Below are positions 1 through 9,304 of a DNA stretch of 64,000 bases, one piece after another. This DNA is from Fontisubflavum oceani (GTDB lineage: Bacteria > Pseudomonadota > Alphaproteobacteria > Rhodobacterales > Rhodobacteraceae), in contig NZ_CP129111.1 in the NCBI RefSeq assembly GCF_030407165.1, positions 2,294,001 to 2,358,000 on the forward strand, in the 5' to 3' direction. The stretch's first letter is position 1. Every line of letters starts with the position of its first letter. A model generated the notes under the pieces. That model saw only the letters and a list, made by a program, of their open reading frames with translations, did not search any database and was not told the origin of the DNA. Position numbers and translations under genes: made by a program.

Positions 1-787
1 CCTTCAAGATTAAGGGCATCAACTATTCGATAACCTCTGCCTGTTCTACCTCTTTGCATTGTATTGGGGTGGCGGCTGAACAGATTATGATGGGAAAGCA
101 GGACGTTATGTTCGCGGGGGTGCGGAGGAGCTGGATTGGACGCTCTCCTGCCTGTTCGACGCGATGGGCGCGATGTCTTCGAAATATAACGATACGCCCA
201 CCCGCGCGAGCCGGGCTTTCGATGCTGATCGCGACGGATTCGTCATTGGCGGCGGCGGCGCGATCTTGGTGCTGGAAGAGCTGGACCGTGCCGTCGCGCG
301 TGGCGCAAAGATCTATGCCGAGGTCACCGGCTTCGCCGCGACATCGGACGGTCATGACATGGTGGCCCCCTCCGGCGAGGGGGGAGAGCGCGCCATGCGG
401 CTAGCGCTCGACACGCTGCCCGCAGATCGCAAGGTCAGCTATATCAACGCGCATGGCACCTCGACCCCGGTCGGAGACGTTGGCGAGGTCGAAGCGGTGC
501 GCCGGGTCTTCGGAGAGGGCGCGACGCCGCCGGTGTCCTCCACCAAATCCATGACCGGTCATGCCCAAGGCGCGGCCGGTGCGTTGGAGGCTAGTTTCTG
601 CCTTCTGATGTTGGAGAGCGATTTCATTGCCCCTTCGATCAACGTAGAGACGCTGGACCCAGGACTTGCCCCGGAAGAGATCGCCACGGAGATGGTCGAA
701 AATGCGGGGCTCGACACGGTGATGACCAACTCGTTTGGGTTTGGCGGCACCAACGGCTCAATGTTGCTGTCGAAATATAGCGGATAA
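1..787 (+). CDS. fabB: FabB, 3-oxoacyl-ACP synthase I (cut by window edge; frameshifted)
   Basis: Elongating condensing enzyme of type II fatty acid synthesis, needed for unsaturated chains. The frame enters from the window edge with the nucleophile motif TSACSTSLHCIG. It then changes frame and continues with the two catalytic histidine motifs NAHGTSTPVGD and KSMTGHAQGAAGA and the C-terminal NSFGFGGTN. The break lies in a run of five G at 116-120; a sixth G restores AGGAEELDW, collinear with E. coli FabB. I therefore read one gene with a one-base deletion in this sequence. fabI follows 5 bases later, as in the fabA-fabB-fabI operon; fabA would lie outside the window. Confidence 0.93.
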
Positions 788-792
788 CAAAA

Positions 793-1580
793 ATGGCAGA
801 TTTGATGAGAGGCAAACGCGGGCTGGTCATGGGTGTGGCCAATGATCGCTCGATTGCATGGGGTATTGCCAAAGCACTGCATGCCGAAGGGGCGGAGCTG
901 GCGTTTTCCTATCAGGGCGAGGCTTTTGGCAAACGGGTGGAACCGCTGGCCGCGTCGCTCGGCTCGGACATTCTGATTGATGTGGATGTGACGGATGATG
1001 CGTCGCTTGATGCCTGTTTCGGACGTTTGAAAGACGAATGGGGGCAGGTTGACTTCGTCATCCATGCCATTGCGTTTTCAGATAAAACCGAACTCACTGG
1101 CAGGTTCATCAACACCACGCGGGAGAATTTCAAAACCTCGCTGACGATCTCCTGTTATTCGCTGATCGACGTTGCCAAGCGCGCCTCGGAAATGATGCCC
1201 GAGGGGGGACGATCCTGACCCTGACCTATCAGGGCTCAAACCGCGTCACGCCGTTTTACAATGTGATGGGTGTGGCCAAAGCCGCGCTGGAATCAGCCGT
1301 GCGATATCTGGCCAATGATCTTGGGCCAGATGGCATTCGGGTGAATGCGATTAGCCCGGGGCCGATGAAAACGCTTGCGGGGGCGGCCATTGGTGGGGCT
1401 CGAAAAACCTTCAAGGCCACCGAGGCCAACGCGCCCCTGCGGGCCAATGCGACCCTTGAGGCGATCGGCGGGACCGCTGTTTATCTGATCTCGGATTACG
1501 GCGCCTGCACCACAGGCGAGATCATCACAGTCGATGGTGGCTATCACGTGCTCGGCATGATGCAGCCGGAGAACCTTTGA
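793..1580 (+). CDS. fabI: FabI, enoyl-ACP reductase (NADH) (frameshifted)
   Basis: Catalyses the last reduction of each fatty acid elongation cycle. The N-terminal nucleotide-binding part GLVMGVANDRSIAWGIAK is in one frame. The catalytic segment YNVMGVAKAALE (Tyr-x6-Lys of the FabI-type SDR) and the C-terminal ITVDGGYHVLGM are in another. The break is in a run of six G at 1203-1208; a seventh G restores MPEGGTILTLTYQG, giving a normal 262-residue FabI. A one-base deletion in the sequence is more likely than a real defect, because the enzyme is normally essential and everything else is conserved. Co-transcribed with fabB. Confidence 0.93.
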
Positions 1581-1634
1581 TCTCTTCCGACGAATGCAGG
1601 CGAGAAAAACACGTCTTCTGACGCGGATTTTTCT

Positions 1635-1658
1635 CAGCAAAGCAAGCCTATTTTGCTG
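1635..1658 (+). terminator. weak hairpin after fabI
   Basis: CAGCAAA at 1635-1641 pairs perfectly with TTTGCTG at 1652-1658 across a 10-base loop, 55 bases after the fabI stop. No U-tract follows directly, so this is only a possible terminator. The rest of 1581-1767 shows nothing else I can name. Confidence 0.25.
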
Positions 1659-1767
1659 ACGCGTAAGCCTTTTGCTTTCGCTGAACCCGGTAAAGACTCA
1701 TCTTGCGAATTGTGGGATGGCACCGGCTGTGTCACCATGCGCCCGACGAAACGGGGAGGGCGCGTGA

Positions 1768-2460
1768 ATGCCGATTTCTACCTGCGTTTTCGATGCTTAT
1801 GGTACTTTGTTTGATGTGAACGCTGCGGCGCGTAACTTGGCGGAAGAAGACGGGCTCGAAGGATTTGCTGCAGTTTGGCAGCAAGTGTCGAGCCACTGGC
1901 GAAACAAACAACTGCAATATTCGTGGATTCGGGCGATCACCCGCGATCATGTTGATTTTTGGCAGGTCACCCAAGACGCGCTCGATTGGGCGCTGGATGT
2001 GACGGATCAAGCCAACCCCGCGCTGCGTGATCGGCTTTTGGGGCTGTATTGGACCCTTCCAGCCTATCCCGAAGTGCCCGAAATGCTGGCGACTCTAAAG
2101 GCCGGCGGGTTGCAGACCGCGATTCTGTCGAATGGCTCGCCCCGAATGCTTGAGGGCGCGGTCGACAGCGCCGGGATCGGCCCCGTGCTTGATGCGGTGT
2201 TGAGCGTCGAAGATGAAGGGATCTTCAAACCCGACGCGCGGGTCTACGGATTGGTGGGGCGCCATTTCGACGTACCGAAAAACGAGGTGTTGTTTGTGTC
2301 GTCCAACGGGTGGGATGCGGCCTCGGCGGCGTCTTATGGGTTCCAGGTTCTCTGGGTGAACCGGGCGGGCGAGCCGATGGATCGATTGCCAGGCCAGCCG
2401 GGTCAAGTGGTCGAAGACCTCACCAGCGTGCCCGAGATGGCGGGATTGGCACGCGGATGA
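1768..2460 (+). CDS. haloacid dehalogenase, type II (HAD superfamily)
   Basis: A 230-residue HAD hydrolase of the (S)-2-haloacid dehalogenase class. Motif I is FDAYGTLFD with nucleophile Asp9. Motif II is ILSNGSPRML, the motif III lysine is in GIFKPDARVYG, and motif IV is the class-typical SSNGWDAASAASYGF. Members hydrolyse 2-haloalkanoates to 2-hydroxyacids; many genomic homologues have other or unknown substrates. The start is supported by GGGAGG 7 bases upstream. The stop overlaps the start of the next gene (ATGA at 2457), so the three genes from here to 4267 are translationally coupled. Confidence 0.85.
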   Translation: MPISTCVFDAYGTLFDVNAAARNLAEEDGLEGFAAVWQQVSSHWRNKQLQYSWIRAITRDHVDFWQVTQDALDWALDVTDQANPALRDRLLGLYWTLPAYPEVPEMLATLKAGGLQTAILSNGSPRMLEGAVDSAGIGPVLDAVLSVEDEGIFKPDARVYGLVGRHFDVPKNEVLFVSSNGWDAASAASYGFQVLWVNRAGEPMDRLPGQPGQVVEDLTSVPEMAGLARG

Positions 2461-3296
2461 TCAGCTATGCGCCGTCGTCTGATGGGTTAAACCTAGCCTA
2501 TGACGATCAAGGCCAGGGCGTGCCACTTCTGTGCCTGCCGGGGCTGACCCGGAATATGGAAGATTTTGAACCTGTTCTGGATCGTTTTTCGGATCGTGCG
2601 CGGATCATACGAATGGATTTCCGGGGGCGGGGCGCATCCGATTACGCGCCCGATCCGATGAGTTATTCAGTGCCGCAGGAGGCGCAAGATGTGCTGGCGC
2701 TTCTCGACCACCTGGGGTTGGAGAAGGTCGCGATCCTGGGCACCTCGCGGGGTGGCCTTGTCGCGATGATGCTGGCGGCGACGGCGAAAGCCCGGCTGTT
2801 GGGGGCGGTGTTGAACGATGTGGGACCGGTGATCGATCCGAGCGGGTTGGACCAGATCATGACCTATATCGGTCGCCCGCCCGCCTATCGCAGTTTGGCG
2901 GAGGCCGCCACCGCGCTACCCGCCGCCTATGCGCCGGATTTTCAGAATGTGCCGGACGCGACATGGGCCGATTTCGCGCGGCGCCTGTGGCGGGAGGAGG
3001 ATGGGCGGCTGCATCTGCGCTATGATGCGCGGCTGCGCGAGGCTGTGGCCCCGGCCTTTGACACAAGCCAGCCCGCGCCGGACCTTTGGCCGCTTTTCGA
3101 TGCGCTTGAGGGGCTGTCGCTCGGATTGATCCGCGGGGCAAACTCCAATCTTCTTTCTGTGGAAACGGCGGGTGAGATGCGCCGCCGCCGCCCCGATATG
3201 CTCTATGCCGAAATCCCGGATCGCGGCCATGTGCCGTTTCTGGATGAGCCGGGATGTATCACCCTTCTCTCTGATTTTTTGGACGGTCTTTCATGA
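2457..3296 (+). CDS. alpha/beta hydrolase
   Basis: A 279-residue alpha/beta-fold hydrolase. The nucleophile elbow is GTSRGG with Ser97, the oxyanion region is CLPGLTRNMEDF, and the catalytic histidine is in DRGHVPFLDEP near the C-terminus. A longer open frame exists upstream, but the ATG at 2457 overlapping the dehalogenase stop gives the normal family N-terminus (ISYAPSSDGLNLAYDDQG). The substrate cannot be read from sequence. Its position between a dehalogenase and a dehydratase suggests a small catabolic operon. The 3' end overlaps the next start (ATGA at 3293). Confidence 0.85.
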   Translation: MISYAPSSDGLNLAYDDQGQGVPLLCLPGLTRNMEDFEPVLDRFSDRARIIRMDFRGRGASDYAPDPMSYSVPQEAQDVLALLDHLGLEKVAILGTSRGGLVAMMLAATAKARLLGAVLNDVGPVIDPSGLDQIMTYIGRPPAYRSLAEAATALPAAYAPDFQNVPDATWADFARRLWREEDGRLHLRYDARLREAVAPAFDTSQPAPDLWPLFDALEGLSLGLIRGANSNLLSVETAGEMRRRRPDMLYAEIPDRGHVPFLDEPGCITLLSDFLDGLS

Positions 3297-4267
3297 GTGA
3301 TATCAAGATGATCGAGGCGGCAGCTCAACGTGCTCGCGGCCATGTCAGACGCACGCCACTGCTGTCGTCGCCCTTTCTGGATGAGATCGCCGGGCGGCGG
3401 GTGTTTGTCAAAGCGGAATGCTTACAACACACTGGCAGCTTCAAGTTTCGTGGTGCGTGGTCGGCGCTGTCAGGGATGACGCCGGAGGCCCGCGCGGCAG
3501 GCGTTTTGGCATTTTCCTCCGGCAATCATGCACAGGGTGTGGCGCTTGCGGCACGGCTTCACGGGGTGCCCGCGACGATCATCATGCCGGAAGACGCGCC
3601 AGCGCTGAAGATCGCCAATACCCGCGCGCTTGGCGCCGAAGTTGTGCTTTATGATCGCGCAGGTCGCGAGAAACGCGAGGAGATTGGCGCCCGCCTTCAG
3701 GCCGAGCGCGGGCTGACCCTGATCCGGCCCTATGATGAGCCTTTGGTGATTGCCGGGCAGGGCACCTGCGGGTTGGAGATTGCCGCCCAAGCGGCGGAAC
3801 TGGGCGTGACCCAGGCCGAAGTTCTCACCTGTTGCGGTGGCGGCGGCCTGACCGCGGGCATTTCCCTCGCGCTTGAAGCGCATGCGCCTGAGATGCGGGT
3901 TCGCCCGGCGGAGCCGGAAGGGTTTGACGATACCGCGCGGTCTTTGGCCTCGGGCGGGATCGAGACGAATAACGGCCCCGAAGCCGGTCTGTGCGATGCG
4001 ATCCTGACACCCTCGCCGGGGCAGATCACCTTTCCGATCATGGCGGCGCGTTGCGGCCCCGGATTGGTGGTCAGCGATGACGAGGTGCGCGCGGCGATGC
4101 GCGAGGCCGCGACCCGCTTGAAGCTGGTCGTGGAACCGGGCGGGGCGGTGGCTCTGGCGGCGGCGCTTTATCACGGGGACGCGCTAGAGGGCGATACGGT
4201 GATCGCCACGGCGTCTGGGGGCAATGTGGATGCCAGTCTTTATGCCGAGGTTTTGGCCGCGGCTTGA
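3293..4267 (+). CDS. PLP-dependent threonine/serine dehydratase family
   Basis: Fold type II PLP enzyme of 324 residues. The Schiff-base lysine (Lys51) is in TGSFKFRGA, the substrate loop is SSGNHAQG, and the phosphate loop is the glycine run in CCGGGGLTAG. There is no C-terminal ACT regulatory domain, so it resembles catabolic threonine dehydratase, serine racemase or threo-3-hydroxyaspartate dehydratase rather than biosynthetic IlvA. The exact substrate is undecided. It is the last gene of the three-gene overlapping operon, and its 3' end overlaps the convergent pcaB by 28 bases. Confidence 0.85.
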   Translation: MSDIKMIEAAAQRARGHVRRTPLLSSPFLDEIAGRRVFVKAECLQHTGSFKFRGAWSALSGMTPEARAAGVLAFSSGNHAQGVALAARLHGVPATIIMPEDAPALKIANTRALGAEVVLYDRAGREKREEIGARLQAERGLTLIRPYDEPLVIAGQGTCGLEIAAQAAELGVTQAEVLTCCGGGGLTAGISLALEAHAPEMRVRPAEPEGFDDTARSLASGGIETNNGPEAGLCDAILTPSPGQITFPIMAARCGPGLVVSDDEVRAAMREAATRLKLVVEPGGAVALAAALYHGDALEGDTVIATASGGNVDASLYAEVLAAA

Positions 4268-5579
4268 GCAGTGACCGCTAGGGCGAAGGCCCGGGCGATC
4301 TCGGGGGCCTGTCCGAGAGAGGCGGTTGCCGCGTGCGTATCGATCTCGGGGAAAGCTGCTGCAAAGAGGACGGGCAAAGGTGTGCCTTTTGCTTGAGCTT
4401 CGGCGCAGAACTCTTTGATTTTACGCTGTGCGTCCGGCCTCGGCATTTTGGTCGCTAAGGCAAAACTCAATGCTTCGGCGTGGATCAATCCCAATCGCCC
4501 CTCCATATTCGCCGCCATTCGGTCCGGGTTCGGCAGCATCGTTTCGGCAAGATCAGCGGCGAGATGCACGGCTTTGGCCGCGCCCATGATCATCGCGGGC
4601 AGGCTCAACCATTCGGTGAACCAAGCCGCGCCGTCCCGTTGATGGGGATGCAGCATCGCGCCTTGCATCGCGCCATTCAGCGCGGCGGTGTGATGGGCCA
4701 AAGCGACCAGCACGGACGGCCCAACCGGGTTTTGTTTCTGCGGCATGGTCGAAGAGGCACCCGCTGCGCCCAGATCGATCTCGGCGATCTCGGTTTGTGT
4801 CAGGCGCAGAAGATCTTCGCCGAGCTTGCCACAAGAACCCGTCACCAGTGTCAGCCAGCTCGCCAGTTCCGCGATCTGATCTCGCTTGCTGTGCCAGGGG
4901 GCGGGGCCCGTTTGCAGCCCAAGCGCGTCGGCCAGAGCGCGGGTCAGTTCGGGCAGATCAGGTCCAAGCGCCGCGCCGGTCCCTGCGGCGCCCGAGAGGG
5001 AGACGGTTAGAAGGCGCGGGCGCAAGCCCTCCAACCGGTCCAAATGCGTCAAAAAGGGCTGTCCCCAATTGGCGGTCACGGCACCAAAACTGGTGGGTGT
5101 GGCGTGTTGCCCATAGGTGCGGCCTGCCATTGGGGTTTGGGCATGTACTTGAGAATGTTCCGCCAATAGATTGCAAAACTTAGATATTCCTGTCTCGATC
5201 CGCAGAAGGGCCTGACGCAGCCGAAGGATCAGCGCCGTATCGATGATATCCTGAGAGGTGGTGCCCCAATGGACGTAATGCGCCGCCTCTGGGTCGCCAA
5301 TCTCGGCGCGGAATGCCGTCACCAGCGCCGGCACAGAGACACCATTCTCACCCGTGGCTCCTGCCAACGCGCCGGGGTCGATCTGCGCTTCTAGCGCTGC
5401 GCGATGAATTGCGTTGCCCGCCTCTGCCGGGATAATCCCGAGCCCGCCTTGGGCTTTCGCCAGCGCCCCTTCGACCAAGAGCATCGCCCTAATCTCCGCG
5501 CTGTCGGTGAACAATTTCGCGGTGTCACGGTCGCAGAAGAGATCGCGATACAGCGCGCTGTCGAAGGGGAGACGCTCAT
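4240..5579 (-). CDS. pcaB: PcaB, 3-carboxy-cis,cis-muconate cycloisomerase (frameshifted near 5' end)
   Basis: Lactonises 3-carboxy-cis,cis-muconate in the protocatechuate branch of the beta-ketoadipate pathway. It carries the fumarase/aspartase-superfamily signature GASSTMPQKQNP and the family segment PHQRDGAAWFTEWL. The body is open from about 5566 down to 4240. The natural start is the ATG at 5579 overlapping the pcaD stop (ATGA), but it is out of frame with the body. A fifth G in the GGGG run at 5566-5569 (C on the coding strand) joins them as MSVSPFDSALYRDLF, the usual N-terminus. In the sequence as given, the only in-frame start is a TTG at 5592 inside pcaD. Confidence 0.9.
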
Positions 5580-6376
5580 GCCGCGCCCTCAAGATGGCCG
5601 ATCTCGCGGAGGAACTCGATCAGAAGAGCGGCATAGGCCTCGGGTTTCTCGACGCAGGGCAAATGGCCGGTGCCTCGGATCAATACAAACCGCGCGCCAG
5701 GGATCAGTTCCGCCATTTCACGGATCAGATCGGGCGGGGTGGAGCCATCGTGATCCCCTGCAATCGCCAAGGCGGGCAGACGCAGCGCCGCGGTGGTTGT
5801 ATAGAAATCCGTGCCCGCAATTGCGGCGGAGCAGCCCGCATAACCATGGGCGGGCGTCGTCTCGACCATCCGTTTCCACGGCAACATCGCGGTGCTTTCG
5901 CGGAAGGGTTTGGCGAACCAGCGCTCCATGATCGCGTCCGACATCGCGGTCAGCCCTTCGGTTTCGACCATGGCGATCCGGTCCTGCCAAATCTCGCGGG
6001 TGCCGATCTTGGGCGCGGTGTTGGACAGGACCACGGCGCGGATCTGGTCCAGTCGTTTGGCGGCGAGACCCTGGGCGATCATTCCGCCGATCGAGAGCCC
6101 GACAAAGACGCAATCGCGGACCTTGAGCGCATCAAGCAACTGCTCCGCATCGCGGACAAGTGTGCCCATCGTATAGGGCGCGGGCGGGCAGGCGGAGAGG
6201 CCATGGCCGCGTTTGTCATATCGAATGATCCGCAGGTTTTGCGGCAGGCGGGCGATCACATCATCCCAGAGGCGGAAATCCGTCCCAAGCGAGTTGGCGA
6301 AGACCACAGGGCGGCCCTTCGGGTCGCCGTCTTCGCGGTAGTGCAAGTGGATATCGCCCAGTTGAATGCAGTTCAT
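5576..6376 (-). CDS. pcaD: PcaD, 3-oxoadipate enol-lactonase
   Basis: Alpha/beta hydrolase of 266 residues that opens the enol-lactone to 3-oxoadipate. The nucleophile is Ser95 in VGLSIGGM, the oxyanion segment is VFANSLGTDFRLWDD, and the catalytic His is in RGTGHLPCVEKPEA. I chose the ATG at 6376 (MNCIQLGDIHLHYRED), which has a GGAGGG ribosome-binding site. Its stop overlaps pcaB. The rest of the pathway (pcaH, pcaG, pcaC and regulator pcaQ) is not in this window. Upstream lies the divergent dehydrogenase gene at 6513. Confidence 0.9.
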   Translation of the reverse strand: MNCIQLGDIHLHYREDGDPKGRPVVFANSLGTDFRLWDDVIARLPQNLRIIRYDKRGHGLSACPPAPYTMGTLVRDAEQLLDALKVRDCVFVGLSIGGMIAQGLAAKRLDQIRAVVLSNTAPKIGTREIWQDRIAMVETEGLTAMSDAIMERWFAKPFRESTAMLPWKRMVETTPAHGYAGCSAAIAGTDFYTTTAALRLPALAIAGDHDGSTPPDLIREMAELIPGARFVLIRGTGHLPCVEKPEAYAALLIEFLREIGHLEGAA

Positions 6377-6512
6377 CACGCCCTCCGTTCCCGTCTTTCT
6401 CCGACAGTTCCCGCAAAGCTGCAAGCGCCGCAAATGAGCCAGTCATGCCGCGATTGGGCTTGCAGCGGGCGCAAAGCCCCGCAGTCTGGCCGGAAACCAT
6501 GGAGAGACAGTC

Positions 6513-7592
6513 TTGACCAAAATCAAAGCGGCAATCTGCCATGCCTTTGGCGAACCACTGAAAATCGAAGAGGTATCCTTGCGTGCGCCGGAGGCCGGAG
6601 AGGTCGAGGTGACGCTTGAGGCGGTGGCGATCTGCCATTCCGACATCTCCTATATCGACGGCGGTTGGGGCGGGGTGCTGCCCGCTGTCTATGGCCATGA
6701 GGCGGCCGGGATTGTCACGGTGACCGGCCCTGGGGTGAGCGGCGTGGAGGAGGGCGCGCGGGTGATCGTGACGCTGATCCGGTCTTGCGGCGCTTGTGTC
6801 GATTGCGCCAGCGGCGACGCGGTGTTTTGCAGCAGCGCCGAGCCGATCCCGCCGACCCTGACGGCGGCGGACGGGACGGTGTTGCAGAAGGGCCTGAAAT
6901 GCGCCGCCTTTGCCGAGAAGGTCGTGGTGGATCAAAGCCAAATCGCGCCGGTGGGAGATTTGGCGCCCGAGGCAGCCTGCCTCTTGGCCTGCGGTGTGCC
7001 GACAGGCGTGGGCGCGGCGGTGAACACGGCGGGCATTCGGCCCGGGGACAATGTGGTGGTGATCGGCGCGGGCGGGGTCGGTCTGAACGCGATCCAGGGA
7101 GCCTATATCGCCGGTGCCGCGAAGATCATCGCGATGGATTTGGAGCCGTCGAAGCTCGAAGATGCGAAAGCTTTCGGCGCGACCGATGGCGTTTTGGCCA
7201 GCGAGCCAAAGCCGTGGAAGGCGATCCGCGCGCTAACTGGCGGGCGCGGTGCGGATCACGTGCTCGTCTCGGTTGGCGCGATCCCGGCTTATGACGTGGC
7301 GCTGAGGCTGCTGGCGCCGAAGGGCACAGTATATGCAGTGGGCATGCCGCATTCGGGCGACACCTCGACCTATGAACCGGTGATCATTGCCGCCACGGGG
7401 CAGGGGATGCGCGGCTCATTGATGGGCGAAGTGGTGCTGAAGCGCGACATCCCCTGGATGGTGGAGCTTTATGGCCAGGGGCGGTTGAAGCTTGATGAGT
7501 TGGTGACCGGGCGTTGGTCTCTGGAGCAGATCAACGAGGCGATTGCCGACACCAAAGCGGGCAAGGCGCGCCGCAATGTGATCATGTTCTAG
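6513..7592 (+). CDS. zinc-dependent alcohol dehydrogenase (MDR family)
   Basis: Medium-chain dehydrogenase of 359 residues. Catalytic zinc ligands are Cys41 (AICHSD) and His62/Glu63 (YGHEAAG). The structural zinc is held by Cys92, 95, 98 and 106. The NAD-binding glycine loop is GAGGVGLNAIQ. It resembles aryl-alcohol and S-(hydroxymethyl)glutathione dehydrogenase-like members, but the substrate cannot be assigned. The start is a TTG at 6513 preceded by GGAGAG; no ATG fits. Its stop codon shares the palindrome CTAG with the stop of the convergent GNAT gene. Confidence 0.85.
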   Translation: MTKIKAAICHAFGEPLKIEEVSLRAPEAGEVEVTLEAVAICHSDISYIDGGWGGVLPAVYGHEAAGIVTVTGPGVSGVEEGARVIVTLIRSCGACVDCASGDAVFCSSAEPIPPTLTAADGTVLQKGLKCAAFAEKVVVDQSQIAPVGDLAPEAACLLACGVPTGVGAAVNTAGIRPGDNVVVIGAGGVGLNAIQGAYIAGAAKIIAMDLEPSKLEDAKAFGATDGVLASEPKPWKAIRALTGGRGADHVLVSVGAIPAYDVALRLLAPKGTVYAVGMPHSGDTSTYEPVIIAATGQGMRGSLMGEVVLKRDIPWMVELYGQGRLKLDELVTGRWSLEQINEAIADTKAGKARRNVIMF

Positions 7593-8029
7593 TCGGTCCC
7601 GAGCCCGTTATCCCATCCGAAATAGACCCCTTGAAGTTCCTCTCCACCCATCGCGCGATAGAGGCCCAAGGCGGGGGCGTTGTCCGCTTCGGTGCCGAGC
7701 CAGATGCCTTGGCACCCGCGTGCCCGGGCGATTTCGAACAGCCGCTCGGTTGCGGCCTTGGCAATGCCTTGGCGCAGATGGCTGTCTCGCGTGCCGACCT
7801 CATTGACGAACATCGCGGGCGCTTTGTCGGGGTGGAGCAAGACCGTGCCGCTCGCCATGCCGACCACCAGATCACCATCGAAGGCGAGCACGAGCTCATG
7901 CAACGGGCTGGCCAAAAACGCCGCCGCTTGCTCGGCATCAATCGGGTTGTCGAACAATCCGTCGGGCACAGCGAGAAGCGTGGCCAGGTCGTCTGGACCC
8001 ATTCTGCGAAACGTGATCTGATTTTCCAT
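7589..8029 (-). CDS. GNAT N-acetyltransferase, AAC(3)-I-like
   Basis: A 146-residue GNAT domain starting MENQITFRRMGPDDL, with the acetyl-CoA loop in DSHLRQGIAKAATERL and the late motif GTEADNAPALGLYRAMG. The layout resembles the aminoglycoside 3-N-acetyltransferase I group, but chromosomal members usually have unknown substrates, so resistance should not be inferred. The ATG at 8029 is only 26 bases from the divergent start at 8056, so the two promoters must overlap or lie inside the neighbouring gene. Confidence 0.75.
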   Translation of the reverse strand: MENQITFRRMGPDDLATLLAVPDGLFDNPIDAEQAAAFLASPLHELVLAFDGDLVVGMASGTVLLHPDKAPAMFVNEVGTRDSHLRQGIAKAATERLFEIARARGCQGIWLGTEADNAPALGLYRAMGGEELQGVYFGWDNGLGTD

Positions 8030-8055
8030 GATGGCCTCAAGCGAAGGATGCACCG

Positions 8056-9279
8056 ATGAAACTTGCCGATCTTGAGGTCTTTGTCACGGCCCCGCCGCCG
8101 CCGGGTTGGGGTGGGCGCTATTGGATGATCGTTCGCGTGACGACGGCCTGCGGCATCACCGGGTTGGGCGAGGTCTATGCCGCTGGCGTTGGCCCGGAGG
8201 CGATGCGAGTGGTGATCGCGGATGTGTTTGGCCGACATATGGCGGGCGAGAACCCCGAGGATATCGAAAAGATGTTCCGCCGCGCCTATTCCAGCGGGTT
8301 CACGCAGCGCCCTGATCCAACGGTGATCGGCGCGTTTTCGGGGCTAGAGATGGCGTGTTGGGACATCCTGGGCAAAGCGCGGGAGCGGCCGGTTTGGGCG
8401 CTTCTGGGTGGCAAGATGAATGACCGGCTCCGCGCCTATTCCTATCTCTACCCGATGGCGCATCAGGATGCCGATGCGTTCTGGACTCGCCCCGATCTGG
8501 CCGCAGAAGCGGCAGACGCTTTGGCAGATCAGGGGTGGACGGCGGTGAAGTTTGACCCCGCCGGGCCTTACACGATGCGGGGCGGGCATATGCCCGCGCG
8601 CCTCGATATTGCGCAGTCGGTGGCCCATTGCGCGCAGATCCGCGAGGCGGTGGGGGATCGGGCCGATCTGCTCTTTGGCACTCATGGGCAGTTTTCGACT
8701 GCCGGTGCGATCCGCTTGGCCAAGGCCATCGAGCCCTATGATCCGCTTTGGTATGAGGAACCCGTGCCGCCCGACAATGCCGCCGCGATGGCCGACGTGG
8801 CGCGCGCCACATCGATTCCGGTGGCAACCGGCGAGCGGCTCTGCACCAAGGCCGAATTCGCTCCGGTTCTGCGCCAAGGCGCAGCGCGGATATTGCAACC
8901 GGCGCTTGGCCGGGCGGGCGGGCTCTGGGAAGTGAAGAAGATCGCCGCGATGGCCGAGGTCTATAACGCGCAGATGGCGCCGCATCTTTATGCCGGGCCG
9001 GTGGAATGGGCCGCGAATGTGCATTTCGGCGTGAGTTGCCCGAACCTTCTGATGGTGGAGGCGATCGAGACGCCATTCCATGAGGCGCTGGTGTCGGGGC
9101 GGCCCAAGGTCGAAAACGGCTTTGTCGAGGCGCCCACCGCGCCGGGCTTGGGGATTGAGTTGAATGACGATGTGGCCGCCGCCAATCCTTATACCGGCGA
9201 CCGGCTGCATCTGGAAATGCGCGACGCGCCCTGCGACTGGCAAAACGGCAATAGTTTCGCAGGCGGCGCTGCGGACTAA
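8056..9279 (+). CDS. enolase-superfamily enzyme (mandelate racemase/muconate lactonizing group)
   Basis: A 407-residue member with an N-terminal capping domain (ITGLGEVYAAGVG) and a TIM barrel. Visible barrel motifs are AVKFDPAGP, FGTHGQF, WYEEPVPP, ATGERLCTK and MAPHLYAGP. The superfamily uses three acidic metal ligands. Glu is present in EEP and GER, but the usual first Asp (D-x-H in galactonate dehydratase) is replaced here by G-T-H. Most relatives dehydrate acid sugars; no substrate is claimed. A FadR-type regulator lies two genes away and could control it. A hairpin with a T-tract follows at 9305. Confidence 0.8.
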   Translation: MKLADLEVFVTAPPPPGWGGRYWMIVRVTTACGITGLGEVYAAGVGPEAMRVVIADVFGRHMAGENPEDIEKMFRRAYSSGFTQRPDPTVIGAFSGLEMACWDILGKARERPVWALLGGKMNDRLRAYSYLYPMAHQDADAFWTRPDLAAEAADALADQGWTAVKFDPAGPYTMRGGHMPARLDIAQSVAHCAQIREAVGDRADLLFGTHGQFSTAGAIRLAKAIEPYDPLWYEEPVPPDNAAAMADVARATSIPVATGERLCTKAEFAPVLRQGAARILQPALGRAGGLWEVKKIAAMAEVYNAQMAPHLYAGPVEWAANVHFGVSCPNLLMVEAIETPFHEALVSGRPKVENGFVEAPTAPGLGIELNDDVAAANPYTGDRLHLEMRDAPCDWQNGNSFAGGAAD

Positions 9280-9304
9280 GCCGTGCCCAAGGTGGTGACC
9301 TGAG

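Noticed and set aside
4240..5592. Start of pcaB at TTG 5592
   Set aside because: It lies inside pcaD with no ribosome-binding site. The ATG at 5579 overlapping the pcaD stop gives the normal PcaB N-terminus once the missing base is restored.
7589..8029. Calling the GNAT gene an aminoglycoside resistance gene
   Set aside because: Resemblance to AAC(3)-I is general. Chromosomal GNATs of this type mostly have unknown substrates and there is no mobile context.
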